This document shows positions 7,578 through 16,795 of a stretch of DNA of 64,000 nt, in pieces. Numbering within the stretch: the first letter of the stretch is position 1; each line of letters starts with the position of its first letter. The position numbers were made by a program, and so were the translations under genes. The notes beneath the pieces are model-generated. The model had not been told where the DNA came from and ran no database searches. It saw only the letters and a program-made list of their open reading frames with translations. This stretch comes from an uncultured Chloroflexales bacterium (GTDB lineage Bacteria; Chloroflexota; Chloroflexia; Chloroflexales; Chloroflexaceae), in assembly GCA_937902315.1 (NCBI GenBank), contig CALGUG010000014.1:1-64000 (forward strand), written 5' to 3'.

Positions 7578-7753
7578 CTCATACCGAATCGGCTTACAAA
7601 CAAACATTCTTGTAAGGCGGGCAGACGAAACATGTGGAAAAAGCATTGTGTCTCATCTTGCGCAACTGTGCGAAATCTTATACAACAAATATTGTCATGA
7701 TCCACTCTGCCAAAAGCCAAAAAGCAATAAAGTAATTAGATTTGCTATCAAAT
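7578..7753 (+). repeat. Family A element, strongly degenerate copy
   Basis: Recognisable only by order of parts: ACCGAATCGGCTTAC left end, a broken palindrome (GTGTCTCATCTTGCGCAACTG), TCCACTCTGCCAAAAGCC and a right part AGATTTGCTATC. It fills most of the gap before the histidine kinase. The remaining 7754-8051 is AT-rich with no feature I can name. Confidence 0.45.
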
Positions 7754-8051
7754 CTGGTCTTGTTTGTTTATAAAGATTACTAGTAAAAATATTATAGACA
7801 AGATGGGCGTTTTCTCCTATAATATTTGCCCCATTGGACGTATTGGCACATTTAGTAGGAGCAATACAGTTCTGATCGTGAATGTTGTGATTTCTGCGCG
7901 AACTCTCAGCCTTATCACTAACCTTGTCGATAAGCCTAATCTGCTGCGGCGGATTGGTATCGCTGGCTCCACGACAACAAAGGAATGGGATACGAGCTTG
8001 TGGCCTTCTGTTGTTGGCAGCTCTTTTTTTATAAAAATAAGGTAGTATCCT

Positions 8052-9395
8052 ATGACGAATGTTCATCAGAGCGCTGATCTAAATCAAATGCAACAGCAGT
8101 TGCAAGCGCTTCGACAATCAATCGACGGTGTTGAGGGTTCCTTGGGAGATATAACGCTAATTGAGGAGCGCCTGAAAGAGCTCCGTCACTCGATTGATAA
8201 CTTTGAGGGAACCTTAGAAGATACCATTTCTTCCTTACAGCGGATGCACCAAAACGATGAGCAGTTTCGCTTATTGGTGACGAATGTAGGCGATTACGCT
8301 ATTTTTATGCTCGACCCTGAAGGCAAGGTGATAACCTGGAATCGGGGTGCGCGTTTGATTAAGGGCTATACGGCCAATGAGATTATAGGCCAACACTTCT
8401 CGATCTTTTATACCCAGGAAGATTGCAAGAACCAGAAGCCCACTCGTGCCTTGCATACCGCCAAAACCGAGGGTGTGTTTCGCGATGAGGGCTGGCGGGT
8501 TCGCAAAGATGGCACGCGCTTTTGGGCCAGCGTGATCCTCACTGCTTTGGTCGATGAAGATGGCCTTTTGCGCGGTTTTAGCAAAATAACCCACGATCTA
8601 ACCGAACGCCGCCAAGCAGAACAAGCCTTAAAAGAACACGAACTGCAACTCGCCTATGAGCAAGCGGCTCGTGAGCGTGCAGAGGAGCTTGCTCGCTTGC
8701 GGGATACCTTTTTAAGTGCGGTAGCTCACGAATTTCGTACCCCCATTACCGCTATTTTAGGCTATGCGGAACTCTTTCGCTATGCTTTACCTCAGCTTGA
8801 TCTGCCCGAACAACTGAAAAAGGCTGTGCATATTATCTCGCTTCAGTCCAAGCGCTTAGAGCGTTTAGCGAGTATGGTTTTGACCAGTACACGCCTTGAA
8901 TCAGGGACACTTCAGCTCGAACTGCAACCTTTCGATGTTGGGGCGACGGTCGCGGCGATCGTTGAAGAGCTTCAACTACTCTCTCACGATGCAAAAATCC
9001 ACTTTCAGGCCCCTGATCACGCCTATATAGTGAATGGCAGCGAGGCCCATTTTGAACAAGCGGTCTATAACATCATTCAGAATGCTATCAAGTATAGCCC
9101 TGCTCAATCAGATGTTTTTGTAGAGCTAAGGGAGCAGGACGGTAATGTAGTGGTGAAAGTGGAAGACCACGGCATCGGCATCTCAGAGAAAGATCTGCCC
9201 CATATCGGTGAGCGCTTCTATCGCGCTTCTAACGGCGAGCGCCTAACAAAAAATGGTTTAGGCATTGGCCTCTTTTTAGTGAAAGAATTTATTACGCTTC
9301 AAAATGGCCGGATCGAGATCTCGAGTGTGGAGGGCGAAGGCACCACCGTTCAGCTCATTTTGCCAGCTCTCCAAGAGGTGAGCGTCAATACCTAG
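8052..9395 (+). CDS. PAS-domain sensor histidine kinase (orphan)
   Basis: 447 residues without membrane segments, so a cytoplasmic sensor. Order: coiled-coil-like N-terminus (about 1-70), PAS domain with PAC-like end (about 75-190; GDYAIFMLDPEGKVITWN), a short coiled coil, and the HisKA box AVAHEFRTP with His226 as phospho-acceptor. The HATPase domain shows N box QNAIKYSP, G1 DHGIGIS and G2 GLGIGL. PAS domains of this pattern often bind haem, flavin or small ligands; the ligand is not predictable here. No response regulator lies adjacent, so its partner is elsewhere. Start ATG 8052 has a weak ribosome site (AAGGTAG). Downstream is a stack of repeat elements. Confidence 0.92.
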   Translation: MTNVHQSADLNQMQQQLQALRQSIDGVEGSLGDITLIEERLKELRHSIDNFEGTLEDTISSLQRMHQNDEQFRLLVTNVGDYAIFMLDPEGKVITWNRGARLIKGYTANEIIGQHFSIFYTQEDCKNQKPTRALHTAKTEGVFRDEGWRVRKDGTRFWASVILTALVDEDGLLRGFSKITHDLTERRQAEQALKEHELQLAYEQAARERAEELARLRDTFLSAVAHEFRTPITAILGYAELFRYALPQLDLPEQLKKAVHIISLQSKRLERLASMVLTSTRLESGTLQLELQPFDVGATVAAIVEELQLLSHDAKIHFQAPDHAYIVNGSEAHFEQAVYNIIQNAIKYSPAQSDVFVELREQDGNVVVKVEDHGIGISEKDLPHIGERFYRASNGERLTKNGLGIGLFLVKEFITLQNGRIEISSVEGEGTTVQLILPALQEVSVNT

Positions 9396-9445
9396 CTGTA
9401 TCGCTAAACCTAAAAAGATCTCGCTAAGGCCTCTCGACTCATTTC

Positions 9446-9675
9446 AAGTCTCATCGCTGATTTGAACGAGAGCATTACGCTGGCGGTAAGGCTTATAGCG
9501 CGAAGCAAGCACTTAGCGCGTCCGCCTACGGCTACAAACAGCCTCCCCTTCAAAGGAAGGGGCTATTGGTGTAGCGAGGCCGCCCCCAACATACAAGCAT
9601 GCACGCCGCTTGCCTGGCATACCATATTCGTTTATAGGCTTGCAGCGTGGGGAAAAGCGCGAAGACGAAAAGCTG
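9446..9675 (+). repeat. Family B copy (core 9518-9535) followed by a partial family A end
   Basis: CTGGCGGTAAGG, then the core GCGTCCGCCTACGGCTAC, an inner hairpin (CCCCTTC...GAAGGGG), GGCCGCCCCC, then a family A left end ATACCATATTCGTTTATAG at about 9620 that stops within 40 bp. No gene. Confidence 0.55.
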
Positions 9676-9843
9676 ATACCAAATTCGTTTGAAAGACGAG
9701 CATTTGCTTAACGCGGGGAAAACAAAACGAGGGAAAGACGTTATGTGCTATTTCGCGCGACAGCGCGAAATAGCACATAACGAAAAGAGGTACGTTCCAC
9801 TCTGCCGAAGGCCAAATAGAAAGTAATCAACCGAATTTGGTAT
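9676..9843 (+). mobile_element. Family A MITE-like element, intact copy
   Basis: 168 bp between inverted ends ATACCAAATTCG and CGAATTTGGTAT. The centre is a perfect palindrome with 19-bp arms (9740-9758 and 9763-9781) around GACA, followed by TTCCACTCTGCCGAAGGCC. It has no coding capacity. Ends and structure fit a non-autonomous miniature inverted-repeat element. Confidence 0.7.
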
Positions 9844-9857
9844 GAGAAGTGTATTGG

Positions 9858-10046
9858 GTGCTATTTCGCGCGACAGCGCGACGTCTTTCGAAATCCGTTA
9901 GCCTTGTTTTGCTGTAGGGCGGCTGCGACGCACTGCCAACTACCAGCCTGTGCGGCGGGCGGGATGTTGATAGCCGTAGGCGGACGCGCTAGGGACCTTT
10001 GTTGGGGCAGGGACCTCGCCGCCTGAATGTTGATACGAAGCCCGCT
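9858..10046 (-). repeat. Palindrome fragment plus reversed family B copy (core 9971-9987)
   Basis: At 9859-9881 a second fragment of the family A palindrome (TGCTATTTCGCGCGACAGC). From about 9889 a family B copy lies in reverse orientation: CGAAATCCGT, GGGCGGCTGCG, TAGCCGTAGGCGGACGC, then CCGCC. The whole gap 9396-10084 is made of stacked elements and carries no gene. Confidence 0.55.
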
Positions 10047-10084
10047 CTAAAAACTTGCGTTTTCTGAACTCGGGAGAATGACCC

Positions 10085-10119
10085 AAAGAAAAAGGCACGA
10101 TCTTGTCACAGATCGTGCC
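10085..10119 (-). terminator. Terminator of the nuo operon
   Basis: On the minus strand GGCACGATCT, loop GTGACA, AGATCGTGCC and then TTTTTCTTT, 22 nt after the nuoN stop codon. Perfect 10-bp stem. Confidence 0.92.
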
Positions 10120-10141
10120 TTCGTTTTTGCGAAAGCTAGGC

Positions 10142-11620
10142 TTAGCGCGCCGCGACCAAGAGCGAGTTGTTGACCAACTCGATGATCGGGGTCGGGATCA
10201 GGCCGAGCAGCAAGACGGCTACGGCGGCAACCGCCAGGCCAACCTTGAGCGCGCGCGAGAGACTGGCCTCTTCGGCGCGAGTCGGCTCGTACATAAACAT
10301 ACGAGCGATGATGCGCAGATAGAAGAAGGCCGAGATCGCGCTGGTGATCACACCGATGGCGGCCAGCCAGACCAGACCACCTTCCCAAGCGGCGCTGAAG
10401 ATGTAGAACTTGCCGACAAAGCCCATTGTGGGCGGCACACCCGCCAGCGAGAGCATAAAGATCGCCATTGCGACCGCCAGCAGCGGTTGGCGCTGCCAGA
10501 GACCCGAGAGATCCTCCAAGCTCCAAGCCGATTCGCCCTGCTTCTCCAAGGCGATCAAGACAGCGAATGCGCCTAGGTTGGTCAGGGTGTAGGCCAGAAT
10601 GTAGAACAAGAAGGCGTTTGTGCCCAGTGTGGTGCCCGTAATGACCGCTAGGGTAATGTAACCGGCGTGGCCGACGCTACTGTAGGCCAGCATACGCTTG
10701 ACGTTCAGTTGCTTGAGCGCGCCGATATTACCGACGATCATCGTGAGCGCCGCCAGAATAGCCAAGATCGGCATCCAGATCGCTTGCAGGTTGGGCAGGG
10801 CCTGCACCAAGAAGCGCAGCAGCGCGGCGAAGGCGGCACCTTTGGTACCGACCGACATAAAGGCTGCGATCGGTGTGGGCGAGCCTTCGTAGACGTCGGG
10901 CGTCCAGTTGTGGAAGGGCACCAAAGCGACCTTGAAGCCGAGTGTTACCAAGATCAGAGCGCTGCCGGCGAATAGGAAGACGTTGTTTTCTGCCACCAGC
11001 GTAGCCCGATCGAGGTAGCTGGCGATGCTATCGCTGCCATCGACGCTGAAGAGCTGCACTGTGCCGGTTTGACCGTAGATCAGCGCTAGACCATAGACGA
11101 AGAAGCCCGATGCGAAAGCTCCCAACAGGAGGTACTTCATAGCAGCTTCTTCGGAGGTGACGCGCGGATAGGCGAAACCTGCCAAGATGTAGAGCGGGAT
11201 CGAAACCAGCTCGATCGCCAAGAACATGACGATCAGGTTGGTGCTTTGGGCCAATAGAACCATACCAGCCGTTGCGAACAACACCAAGGGATAGTATTCG
11301 CCCTTTTCGATGTCGTGGCGTGGCAGGTAATCGAGCGAAATAACGATCGTGATCGCTGCAGCGAGCAGGAAGATCCAGATCAGGGTTTGGCTGAAGCCAT
11401 CGAGCTGAACCATCCCGCTGAAGGTATTGCTGCTCTGCCCCCAGCTCGGCAGGCCTACCAGAGCTGCCACAGCAAGGCCAGCGAGTGCTAAATAGCCTGT
11501 GACGCGCTTTTGCCCTTCGGCAATGAAGAATGCGTCGATCAGCAGGAGGGCGATGCCCCAGACACAGAGCACAGTCAGTGCTCCGATGACGCTGAAATCG
11601 ATTTGAGGTGGCTGTATCAT
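10142..11620 (-). CDS. nuoN: NADH-quinone oxidoreductase subunit N
   Basis: 492 residues, about 14 hydrophobic segments, antiporter-like proton-pumping subunit of complex I. Diagnostic stretches are LVPFHNWTPDVYEGSP, the conserved Lys-bearing loop KQLNVKRMLAYSSVGHAGY and GVPPTMGFVGKF. It is the last gene of the operon, begins 2 nt after nuoM ends and is followed by the operon terminator. In the membrane arm it moves protons coupled to quinone reduction. Length is typical. Confidence 0.97.
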   Translation of the reverse strand: MIQPPQIDFSVIGALTVLCVWGIALLLIDAFFIAEGQKRVTGYLALAGLAVAALVGLPSWGQSSNTFSGMVQLDGFSQTLIWIFLLAAAITIVISLDYLPRHDIEKGEYYPLVLFATAGMVLLAQSTNLIVMFLAIELVSIPLYILAGFAYPRVTSEEAAMKYLLLGAFASGFFVYGLALIYGQTGTVQLFSVDGSDSIASYLDRATLVAENNVFLFAGSALILVTLGFKVALVPFHNWTPDVYEGSPTPIAAFMSVGTKGAAFAALLRFLVQALPNLQAIWMPILAILAALTMIVGNIGALKQLNVKRMLAYSSVGHAGYITLAVITGTTLGTNAFLFYILAYTLTNLGAFAVLIALEKQGESAWSLEDLSGLWQRQPLLAVAMAIFMLSLAGVPPTMGFVGKFYIFSAAWEGGLVWLAAIGVITSAISAFFYLRIIARMFMYEPTRAEEASLSRALKVGLAVAAVAVLLLGLIPTPIIELVNNSLLVAAR

Positions 11621-11622
11621 AA

Positions 11623-13185
11623 CTATTGTCCTAAAGCAGCTTGAGCCGCCTGAAGGAAGGAACCAGTGATATCAGCAGCCGAGTGCTGCATTGCACCAAA
11701 GAGCAGGTTCGGGAAGAGACCGATCACCACAATCGGAATGAGCAACAAGCCGAACGTCAGCAACTCGTTGCGCGAGATTTCGGCGAGCTGAGCGCCTTCG
11801 GCTTCGACCTCGCCCATAAAGGCGCCACGGAAGAAGCGCAGCATATAGGCCGCAGCGAAGATCACACCCAAGACCGCGAAGCCCACAAAGCCCCAGCCCA
11901 AGAAGGAAGAGGACATTGTGCCCTGCATCAGGGTATACTCACCGATAAAGCCGTTCAGGCCGGGCAAACCGATTGAAGCCAGTACAAACACCAGACTGAA
12001 TGCACTGAAGATCGGGATCGCCTTCCACAAGCCGCTGTAGGCCTCGAGTTGGTAGCTGCCCTTGCGAGCAACCATGGCGGCAACCACTAAGAAGAGAGCG
12101 GCTGTTGTAACGCCGTGGTTGACCATTTGCAGCACCGCTCCGCTCAGCGCGACCGGGTTGAGGGCGAAGATGCCCAAGGCGATAAAGCCCATGTGGCTGA
12201 TCGAAGAATAGGCTACCAGACGCTTCATGTCGCTCTGGGCATAGGCAGCGATCGCACCATAGAGGATACCGATCACGGCCAGAATGCCGATCGCCGGAGC
12301 CGCCCAAGCGGCGGTATCGGGGAAGAGCATCACATTGAAGCGGATCAGACCATAAGTACCCATTTTGCTCATTACAGCGGCGATCATAATCGTCGCTGGG
12401 GTGGGAGCATAGCTATAGGTGTCGGGCAACCAAGTGTGGAAGGGCCAGATCGGCACTTTCACCAAGAAGGCTGCCAGGAACGCGCCGAACAGAATGCGCT
12501 CGTTGACGATGCCCAGTTCGAAGGCACCGCTGCGAATATCGGTCACGATCTGCGCGATGTCGAAGGTGCTTACACCTGTCGCTTGGCGGTGCAGAATGTA
12601 AAGACCAGCGATGCCGAGCAGCATAAAGACCGAACCAGCGAAGGTGAACAGGAAGAAGCGTACCGCTGCACGAACTCGATTTTCGCGCCCCCAAACACCT
12701 ACCATAAAGATCGCTGGTAAGAGCGCCAATTCCCAGAACAGGTAGAACAGGAAGAGGTCTTGCGCCGTGAAGACGCCGATCAGCATAGCTTCGAAGAAGA
12801 GCAACAGCGCCAAGAAGGAGCGTTTGTTGCTTTCGACCATGCTGTCTGTGACCAAGGCGACCACAAAGCTGATAAAGGTGGTGAGCAACACCAGCCAGAG
12901 GCTGATGCCATCAAGGCTCAGCGCAAAGCTCATGCCCCAAGCGGGAATCCAAGGGAATTGATCGACGAACTGCATCACGGGCGGTGTGCTTGCATCGATC
13001 GTACCCGGATTGTAGTTGAAGGTGATCGGGAGCACCCACGAGATCACAAAGCTCGCGAGTGTGATCGCCAATGTTATCTGTCGCTGAAGGGTGGTGTTCT
13101 CGCGTGGCACCAGCAGCAAGATGATGGCACCGAGCACAGGCAAGACCAACAGCATGGACAAAATTGGAAAGCCTAAAGTATTCAT
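11623..13185 (-). CDS. nuoM: NADH-quinone oxidoreductase subunit M
   Basis: 520 residues, about 14 transmembrane segments, second antiporter-like subunit. It has the family motifs FWELALLPAIFMVGVWG, PFHTWLPDTY (half-channel Lys/His region) and DMKRLVAYSSISHMGF, and ends in an Ala-rich tail. Its ATG overlaps the nuoL stop codon by 4 nt (ATGA), indicating translational coupling. Confidence 0.97.
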   Translation of the reverse strand: MNTLGFPILSMLLVLPVLGAIILLLVPRENTTLQRQITLAITLASFVISWVLPITFNYNPGTIDASTPPVMQFVDQFPWIPAWGMSFALSLDGISLWLVLLTTFISFVVALVTDSMVESNKRSFLALLLFFEAMLIGVFTAQDLFLFYLFWELALLPAIFMVGVWGRENRVRAAVRFFLFTFAGSVFMLLGIAGLYILHRQATGVSTFDIAQIVTDIRSGAFELGIVNERILFGAFLAAFLVKVPIWPFHTWLPDTYSYAPTPATIMIAAVMSKMGTYGLIRFNVMLFPDTAAWAAPAIGILAVIGILYGAIAAYAQSDMKRLVAYSSISHMGFIALGIFALNPVALSGAVLQMVNHGVTTAALFLVVAAMVARKGSYQLEAYSGLWKAIPIFSAFSLVFVLASIGLPGLNGFIGEYTLMQGTMSSSFLGWGFVGFAVLGVIFAAAYMLRFFRGAFMGEVEAEGAQLAEISRNELLTFGLLLIPIVVIGLFPNLLFGAMQHSAADITGSFLQAAQAALGQ

Positions 13186-15137
13186 CGGTTCACCGCCACA
13201 AAGTAGCCAACAATAAGCACCACACCGATTAAGAAGACAAGCGCATAGGTTCGCAAGAAGCCATTTTGAATGCGCCCAATGCCGTTCGATGCGCCGTTCA
13301 AGCTTCGCACAATGCCATCGACCAGACCATCGATTCCGCGCGGGTCAAAGACTTGTGCGATGAAGTTCGCAACCGAGCGGAAGGGTTGTACAATCGCTGC
13401 CTTGTAGAAGCCATCGAGATACCACCCTTCGTTGAAGCCTTCCCAAATCGCGCCTGTACCTCGATAGATCGGGTCATTGCTATTGGCTCGCAGGCGAGCA
13501 GCACGCTCGTTGTAGAAGCGCCAGCTCAGGTAGAAGGCGGCTGCACCGATCAAGGTTGTGACGATCGCCAAGACGATCTCGCTTGTGCCGAAGGGCGCGG
13601 CTTCTTCTGCGATCACCGGCTGGAGCCAAGTGTTGAGGAAGTGGCTGCCCGGCAGATTGATCACACCTGCGATGATGGTGCCGACCGCCAGAATGATCAG
13701 CGGAACGGTCATTAGCTTGGGACTCTCGTGGGGGTGATAGCTGTGATCACGCTGCTCGCCAAAGAAGACCAGCGCGATCTGGCGACCCATATAGAGAGCG
13801 GTCAAGATCGAGGCGACGAACAAGACCCCGAAGACAATGATATTGTGCTCGAAGGCGTGGGCGATGATTTCGTCCTTGCTCCAGAAGCCTGCCAAGGGGA
13901 AGATACCCGCTAGCGCCAATGCACCGACCATATAGGTCCAGAAGGTGGTCGGCAGCGCTTTGCGCAAACCGCCCATACGGCGCATATCTTGCTCATCGCC
14001 TGCAGCATGGATCACCGAGCCGCTGCCCAAGAAGAGCAGTGCTTTGAAGACACCGTGGGTAAGCAGGTGGAAGAGCGCTGCTGTGTAGGCTCCCAGACCG
14101 ACTGCAACCACCATAAAGCCGAGCTGCGAGACGGTCGAATAGGCCAATACACGCTTGATATCCCACTGGGCCAGCGCAGCGGTCGCTCCGATGATGGCGG
14201 TCAGCGCACCGATCCAGAGGATCCAAGCGCGGGTGCCCGAAGACATCTCCAAGAGCGGCTCGACGCGCAGCAACAGATAGACACCGGCGGTAACCATGGT
14301 TGCCGCGTGGATCAGGGCCGAAACCGGCGTGGGGCCTTCCATTGCGTCTGGCAACCAGACCAACAGCGGGAACTGTGCCGACTTACCGGTCACACCGATC
14401 AAGATCAGGAAGGTGACGGCGGTCGCCAGAACCATAGGTTGGCCTGGGAAGTTGAAGATAGCGCTAAAGCTGCTGGTGCTATCTAAGAAGCCCGGCAATA
14501 CCCCTTCACCGCTGGGGTGAGTTTGGCTATAGAAGGTCAGCGAGCCGGTGAGGGCGAAGATCGCCATCATAGCGAGTAACAAACCAGCATCACCGATGCG
14601 GTTGACAACGAATGCCTTTACAGCAGCAGCCCTGGCGCTCTTGCGCTCGAACCAGTGTCCGATCAGCAAGAAGGAGCAGAGACCTACGCCTTCCCAACCG
14701 AGGAAGAGCAGCAAGAGGTTGTCTGCAAGCACGAGGGTAAGCATCATCGCGACAAACAGATTCAGATACGCGAAGTAGCGCACCGGGCGTTTGTCGCCGT
14801 GCATATACCCTATCGAATAGATATGGATGAGAGTGCCAACGCCCGTTACCAGCAGGGTCATTGTACTGCTGAGGGAGTCATACAAGAAACCGAACGGCAC
14901 GATCAGCGCTCCGGTATTGATCCAATACCAGGTTACGAGATCGAGGTATGGCCGGCTGCCACCGCCCATTGCAAACAGAATAAACGCAACAAGCGATAGG
15001 ATGAAAGATACTCCAACTGTTGCTGTCGCGATCAACCCTGCTGAACGTTCGTTGCGAATAAAGAGTAGATTCGCAACAAAACCTAAAAATGGAAGCAGGG
15101 GTAGCAAAGGAATTATAAAACTTACCGATTCAAGCAT
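13182..15137 (-). CDS. nuoL: NADH-quinone oxidoreductase subunit L
   Basis: 651 residues, the largest antiporter-like subunit, with the long C-terminal lateral helix region and a final transmembrane anchor (TYALVFLIGVVLIVGYFVAV). Motifs: GWEGVGLCSFLLIGHW, LLVWLPDAMEGPTPVSALIH, DIKRVLAYSTVSQLGFM, FPLAGFWSKDEI. ATG at 15137. It overlaps nuoM by 4 nt. Length is normal for the family. Confidence 0.97.
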   Translation of the reverse strand: MLESVSFIIPLLPLLPFLGFVANLLFIRNERSAGLIATATVGVSFILSLVAFILFAMGGGSRPYLDLVTWYWINTGALIVPFGFLYDSLSSTMTLLVTGVGTLIHIYSIGYMHGDKRPVRYFAYLNLFVAMMLTLVLADNLLLLFLGWEGVGLCSFLLIGHWFERKSARAAAVKAFVVNRIGDAGLLLAMMAIFALTGSLTFYSQTHPSGEGVLPGFLDSTSSFSAIFNFPGQPMVLATAVTFLILIGVTGKSAQFPLLVWLPDAMEGPTPVSALIHAATMVTAGVYLLLRVEPLLEMSSGTRAWILWIGALTAIIGATAALAQWDIKRVLAYSTVSQLGFMVVAVGLGAYTAALFHLLTHGVFKALLFLGSGSVIHAAGDEQDMRRMGGLRKALPTTFWTYMVGALALAGIFPLAGFWSKDEIIAHAFEHNIIVFGVLFVASILTALYMGRQIALVFFGEQRDHSYHPHESPKLMTVPLIILAVGTIIAGVINLPGSHFLNTWLQPVIAEEAAPFGTSEIVLAIVTTLIGAAAFYLSWRFYNERAARLRANSNDPIYRGTGAIWEGFNEGWYLDGFYKAAIVQPFRSVANFIAQVFDPRGIDGLVDGIVRSLNGASNGIGRIQNGFLRTYALVFLIGVVLIVGYFVAVNR

Positions 15138-15281
15138 CTGTCTCTACCTCAGGTGATACGTGATGCGTGGTGCATTCCATTCTGACACGACATTGTAGAA
15201 CAGTATGGCTGCTCTACCGTGATTGACCGGCGCCTTGTCTTACGAGACGTTCAAGGTCTTGCAGCAAGACTCACGCACGAC

Positions 15282-15584
15282 TCACCCGTTCAGCGCATGA
15301 ACCTCATCAACGTCGGTGGTACGTTTGCTACGGAAGATGGCGACAAGCAGAGCCAAGCCGACAGCAACTTCAGCAGCAGCAACGGTAATGACGAAGAACA
15401 CCAACACTTGACCATCCGTGCTTGCGCGTTCACGTGCAAAGGCAACGAGTGCTAAGTTCGCGGCGTTCAGCATCAACTCGACCGACATAAAGAGGACGAT
15501 CGCATTGCGCCGCAGAAGGACGCCAAGTACCCCAAGTACAAACAGCGCAGCGCTGAGTAGTACATAATAGGTGGTCGGAACCAT
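15282..15584 (-). CDS. nuoK: NADH-quinone oxidoreductase subunit K
   Basis: 100 residues, three transmembrane segments. The conserved SVELMLNAANLALVAF contains the membrane Glu needed for proton translocation, and a second Glu lies in AAEVAVGLALLVAIFR. The 144-nt spacer to nuoL is longer than other spacers in the operon but holds no terminator. Confidence 0.96.
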   Translation of the reverse strand: MVPTTYYVLLSAALFVLGVLGVLLRRNAIVLFMSVELMLNAANLALVAFARERASTDGQVLVFFVITVAAAEVAVGLALLVAIFRSKRTTDVDEVHALNG

Positions 15585-15702
15585 AACTCTCTACTCCACG
15601 TTTCTCCACACTCTGTGGGCGGCTGGATCATAGGCCAGCCTCTGCCTTGCGCGTCGGCTTCAACCCGATGATCAGTACGATGTGAGAGATACAACAAACG
15701 GC

Positions 15703-16215
15703 TTAAGACACTGTTTTTCGGCGCTGGTTCAAAACAATCACGCCAATGATCGCAACCAGCAAGATGATGGATGTTATTTCAAAAGGCAACAGATACTTCG
15801 AGAAAAGGACCTGGCCGATTGTTTCAGGCGCACCGATCTGCTCAGCTTCGGCAGACAGCTCCGGTAGCGCGGCGAAGCCGTTGCGGAAGCTGACAATCAA
15901 GGCTTCGATGAAGAGAATGACGCTTAAACCTATTGCCAGTGGTTTCTGCCAAGCGATCGCGTCTCGTTCATCTTCAGCACGTTCAGCGCCCAATAACATT
16001 ACCACGAATAGGAATAGCACCATAATGGCGCCAGTATACACGATTAATTGGACGGCGAATAAGAAGGGTGCCCGTAGGAGCAGGTATAAAATAGCGATCG
16101 CCGCAAAGTTCAAGAGCAAGAAGAGCGCGCTATGCACCGCATTGCGACTCATGATCATTGCGCCTGCGCCCACCAGAGCAATAAGGGCCGTAATGATGAA
16201 GATTGCGAGTTCCAT
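15703..16215 (-). CDS. nuoJ: NADH-quinone oxidoreductase subunit J
   Basis: 170 residues with five transmembrane helices. The family signature is present (MSRNAVHSALFLLLNF, then VYTGAIMVLFLFVVMLLG, containing the pi-bulge helix 3). It forms part of the E-channel in the membrane arm next to NuoK and NuoA. The C-terminus is short and basic (NQRRKTVS). Confidence 0.96.
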   Translation of the reverse strand: MELAIFIITALIALVGAGAMIMSRNAVHSALFLLLNFAAIAILYLLLRAPFLFAVQLIVYTGAIMVLFLFVVMLLGAERAEDERDAIAWQKPLAIGLSVILFIEALIVSFRNGFAALPELSAEAEQIGAPETIGQVLFSKYLLPFEITSIILLVAIIGVIVLNQRRKTVS

Positions 16216-16287
16216 ATTACCTCATAAGGAACTGAGTCTGCGAACCGTTCATAAGAACGGCTCGCAAGCTCTCTGTTCTTCCTTCGT

Positions 16288-16785
16288 TTACAAGTCGATC
16301 TGAGCGGGCGGGCTAGGTCGGCGGTTCAACTGCTGTAATACCGGAGGAATCTCGCCGTAGCCTTTCTCCTTGGGCACCAAGAGCATCTCTTTGGTATAGA
16401 TCGAAGATTGTCGATCGTAGAAGCTCAACTCATATTGGTGCTCAAGAACGATGGCATTGGTTGGGCAAGCATCTTCGCAGTAGCCGCAGAAGATGCAGCG
16501 CAACATATTGATCTCGTAGGTTGCGGCATATCGTTCGCCGGGCGAATTGGGTTTTTCGGGGTCATTTTCGGCTGGAATGACCAAAATCGCATCAGCGGGA
16601 CAGGCCGCAGCACACAATGCACAGCCGATACAGCGTTCCATCCCGTTGCCAAAGCGCTTGAGCTCGTGGCGTCCTCGGAAGCGTTCACGTACCGGGCGCT
16701 TGACTTCGGGATATTGCACCGTCACCGGCTTGGTGAACATATATTTGAGGGTCGTGCGTAGACCTTTGAACAACTCACCTAACAT
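16288..16785 (-). CDS. nuoI: NADH-quinone oxidoreductase subunit I (two [4Fe-4S] ferredoxin)
   Basis: 165 residues from the ATG at 16785, which has GAGGAG 6-11 nt upstream overlapping the nuoH stop region; a longer start at 16878 would lie inside nuoH and lacks homology. Two ferredoxin motifs are visible, CIGCALCAAACP and CIFCGYCEDACP, ligating clusters N6a and N6b that pass electrons from NuoG to NuoB. The N-terminus has the amphipathic membrane-contact segment expected for NuoI. The Pro-rich C-terminus (RRPSPPAQIDL) is a minor extension. Confidence 0.96.
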   Translation of the reverse strand: MLGELFKGLRTTLKYMFTKPVTVQYPEVKRPVRERFRGRHELKRFGNGMERCIGCALCAAACPADAILVIPAENDPEKPNSPGERYAATYEINMLRCIFCGYCEDACPTNAIVLEHQYELSFYDRQSSIYTKEMLLVPKEKGYGEIPPVLQQLNRRPSPPAQIDL

Positions 16786-16795
16786 CTCGCGCTCC

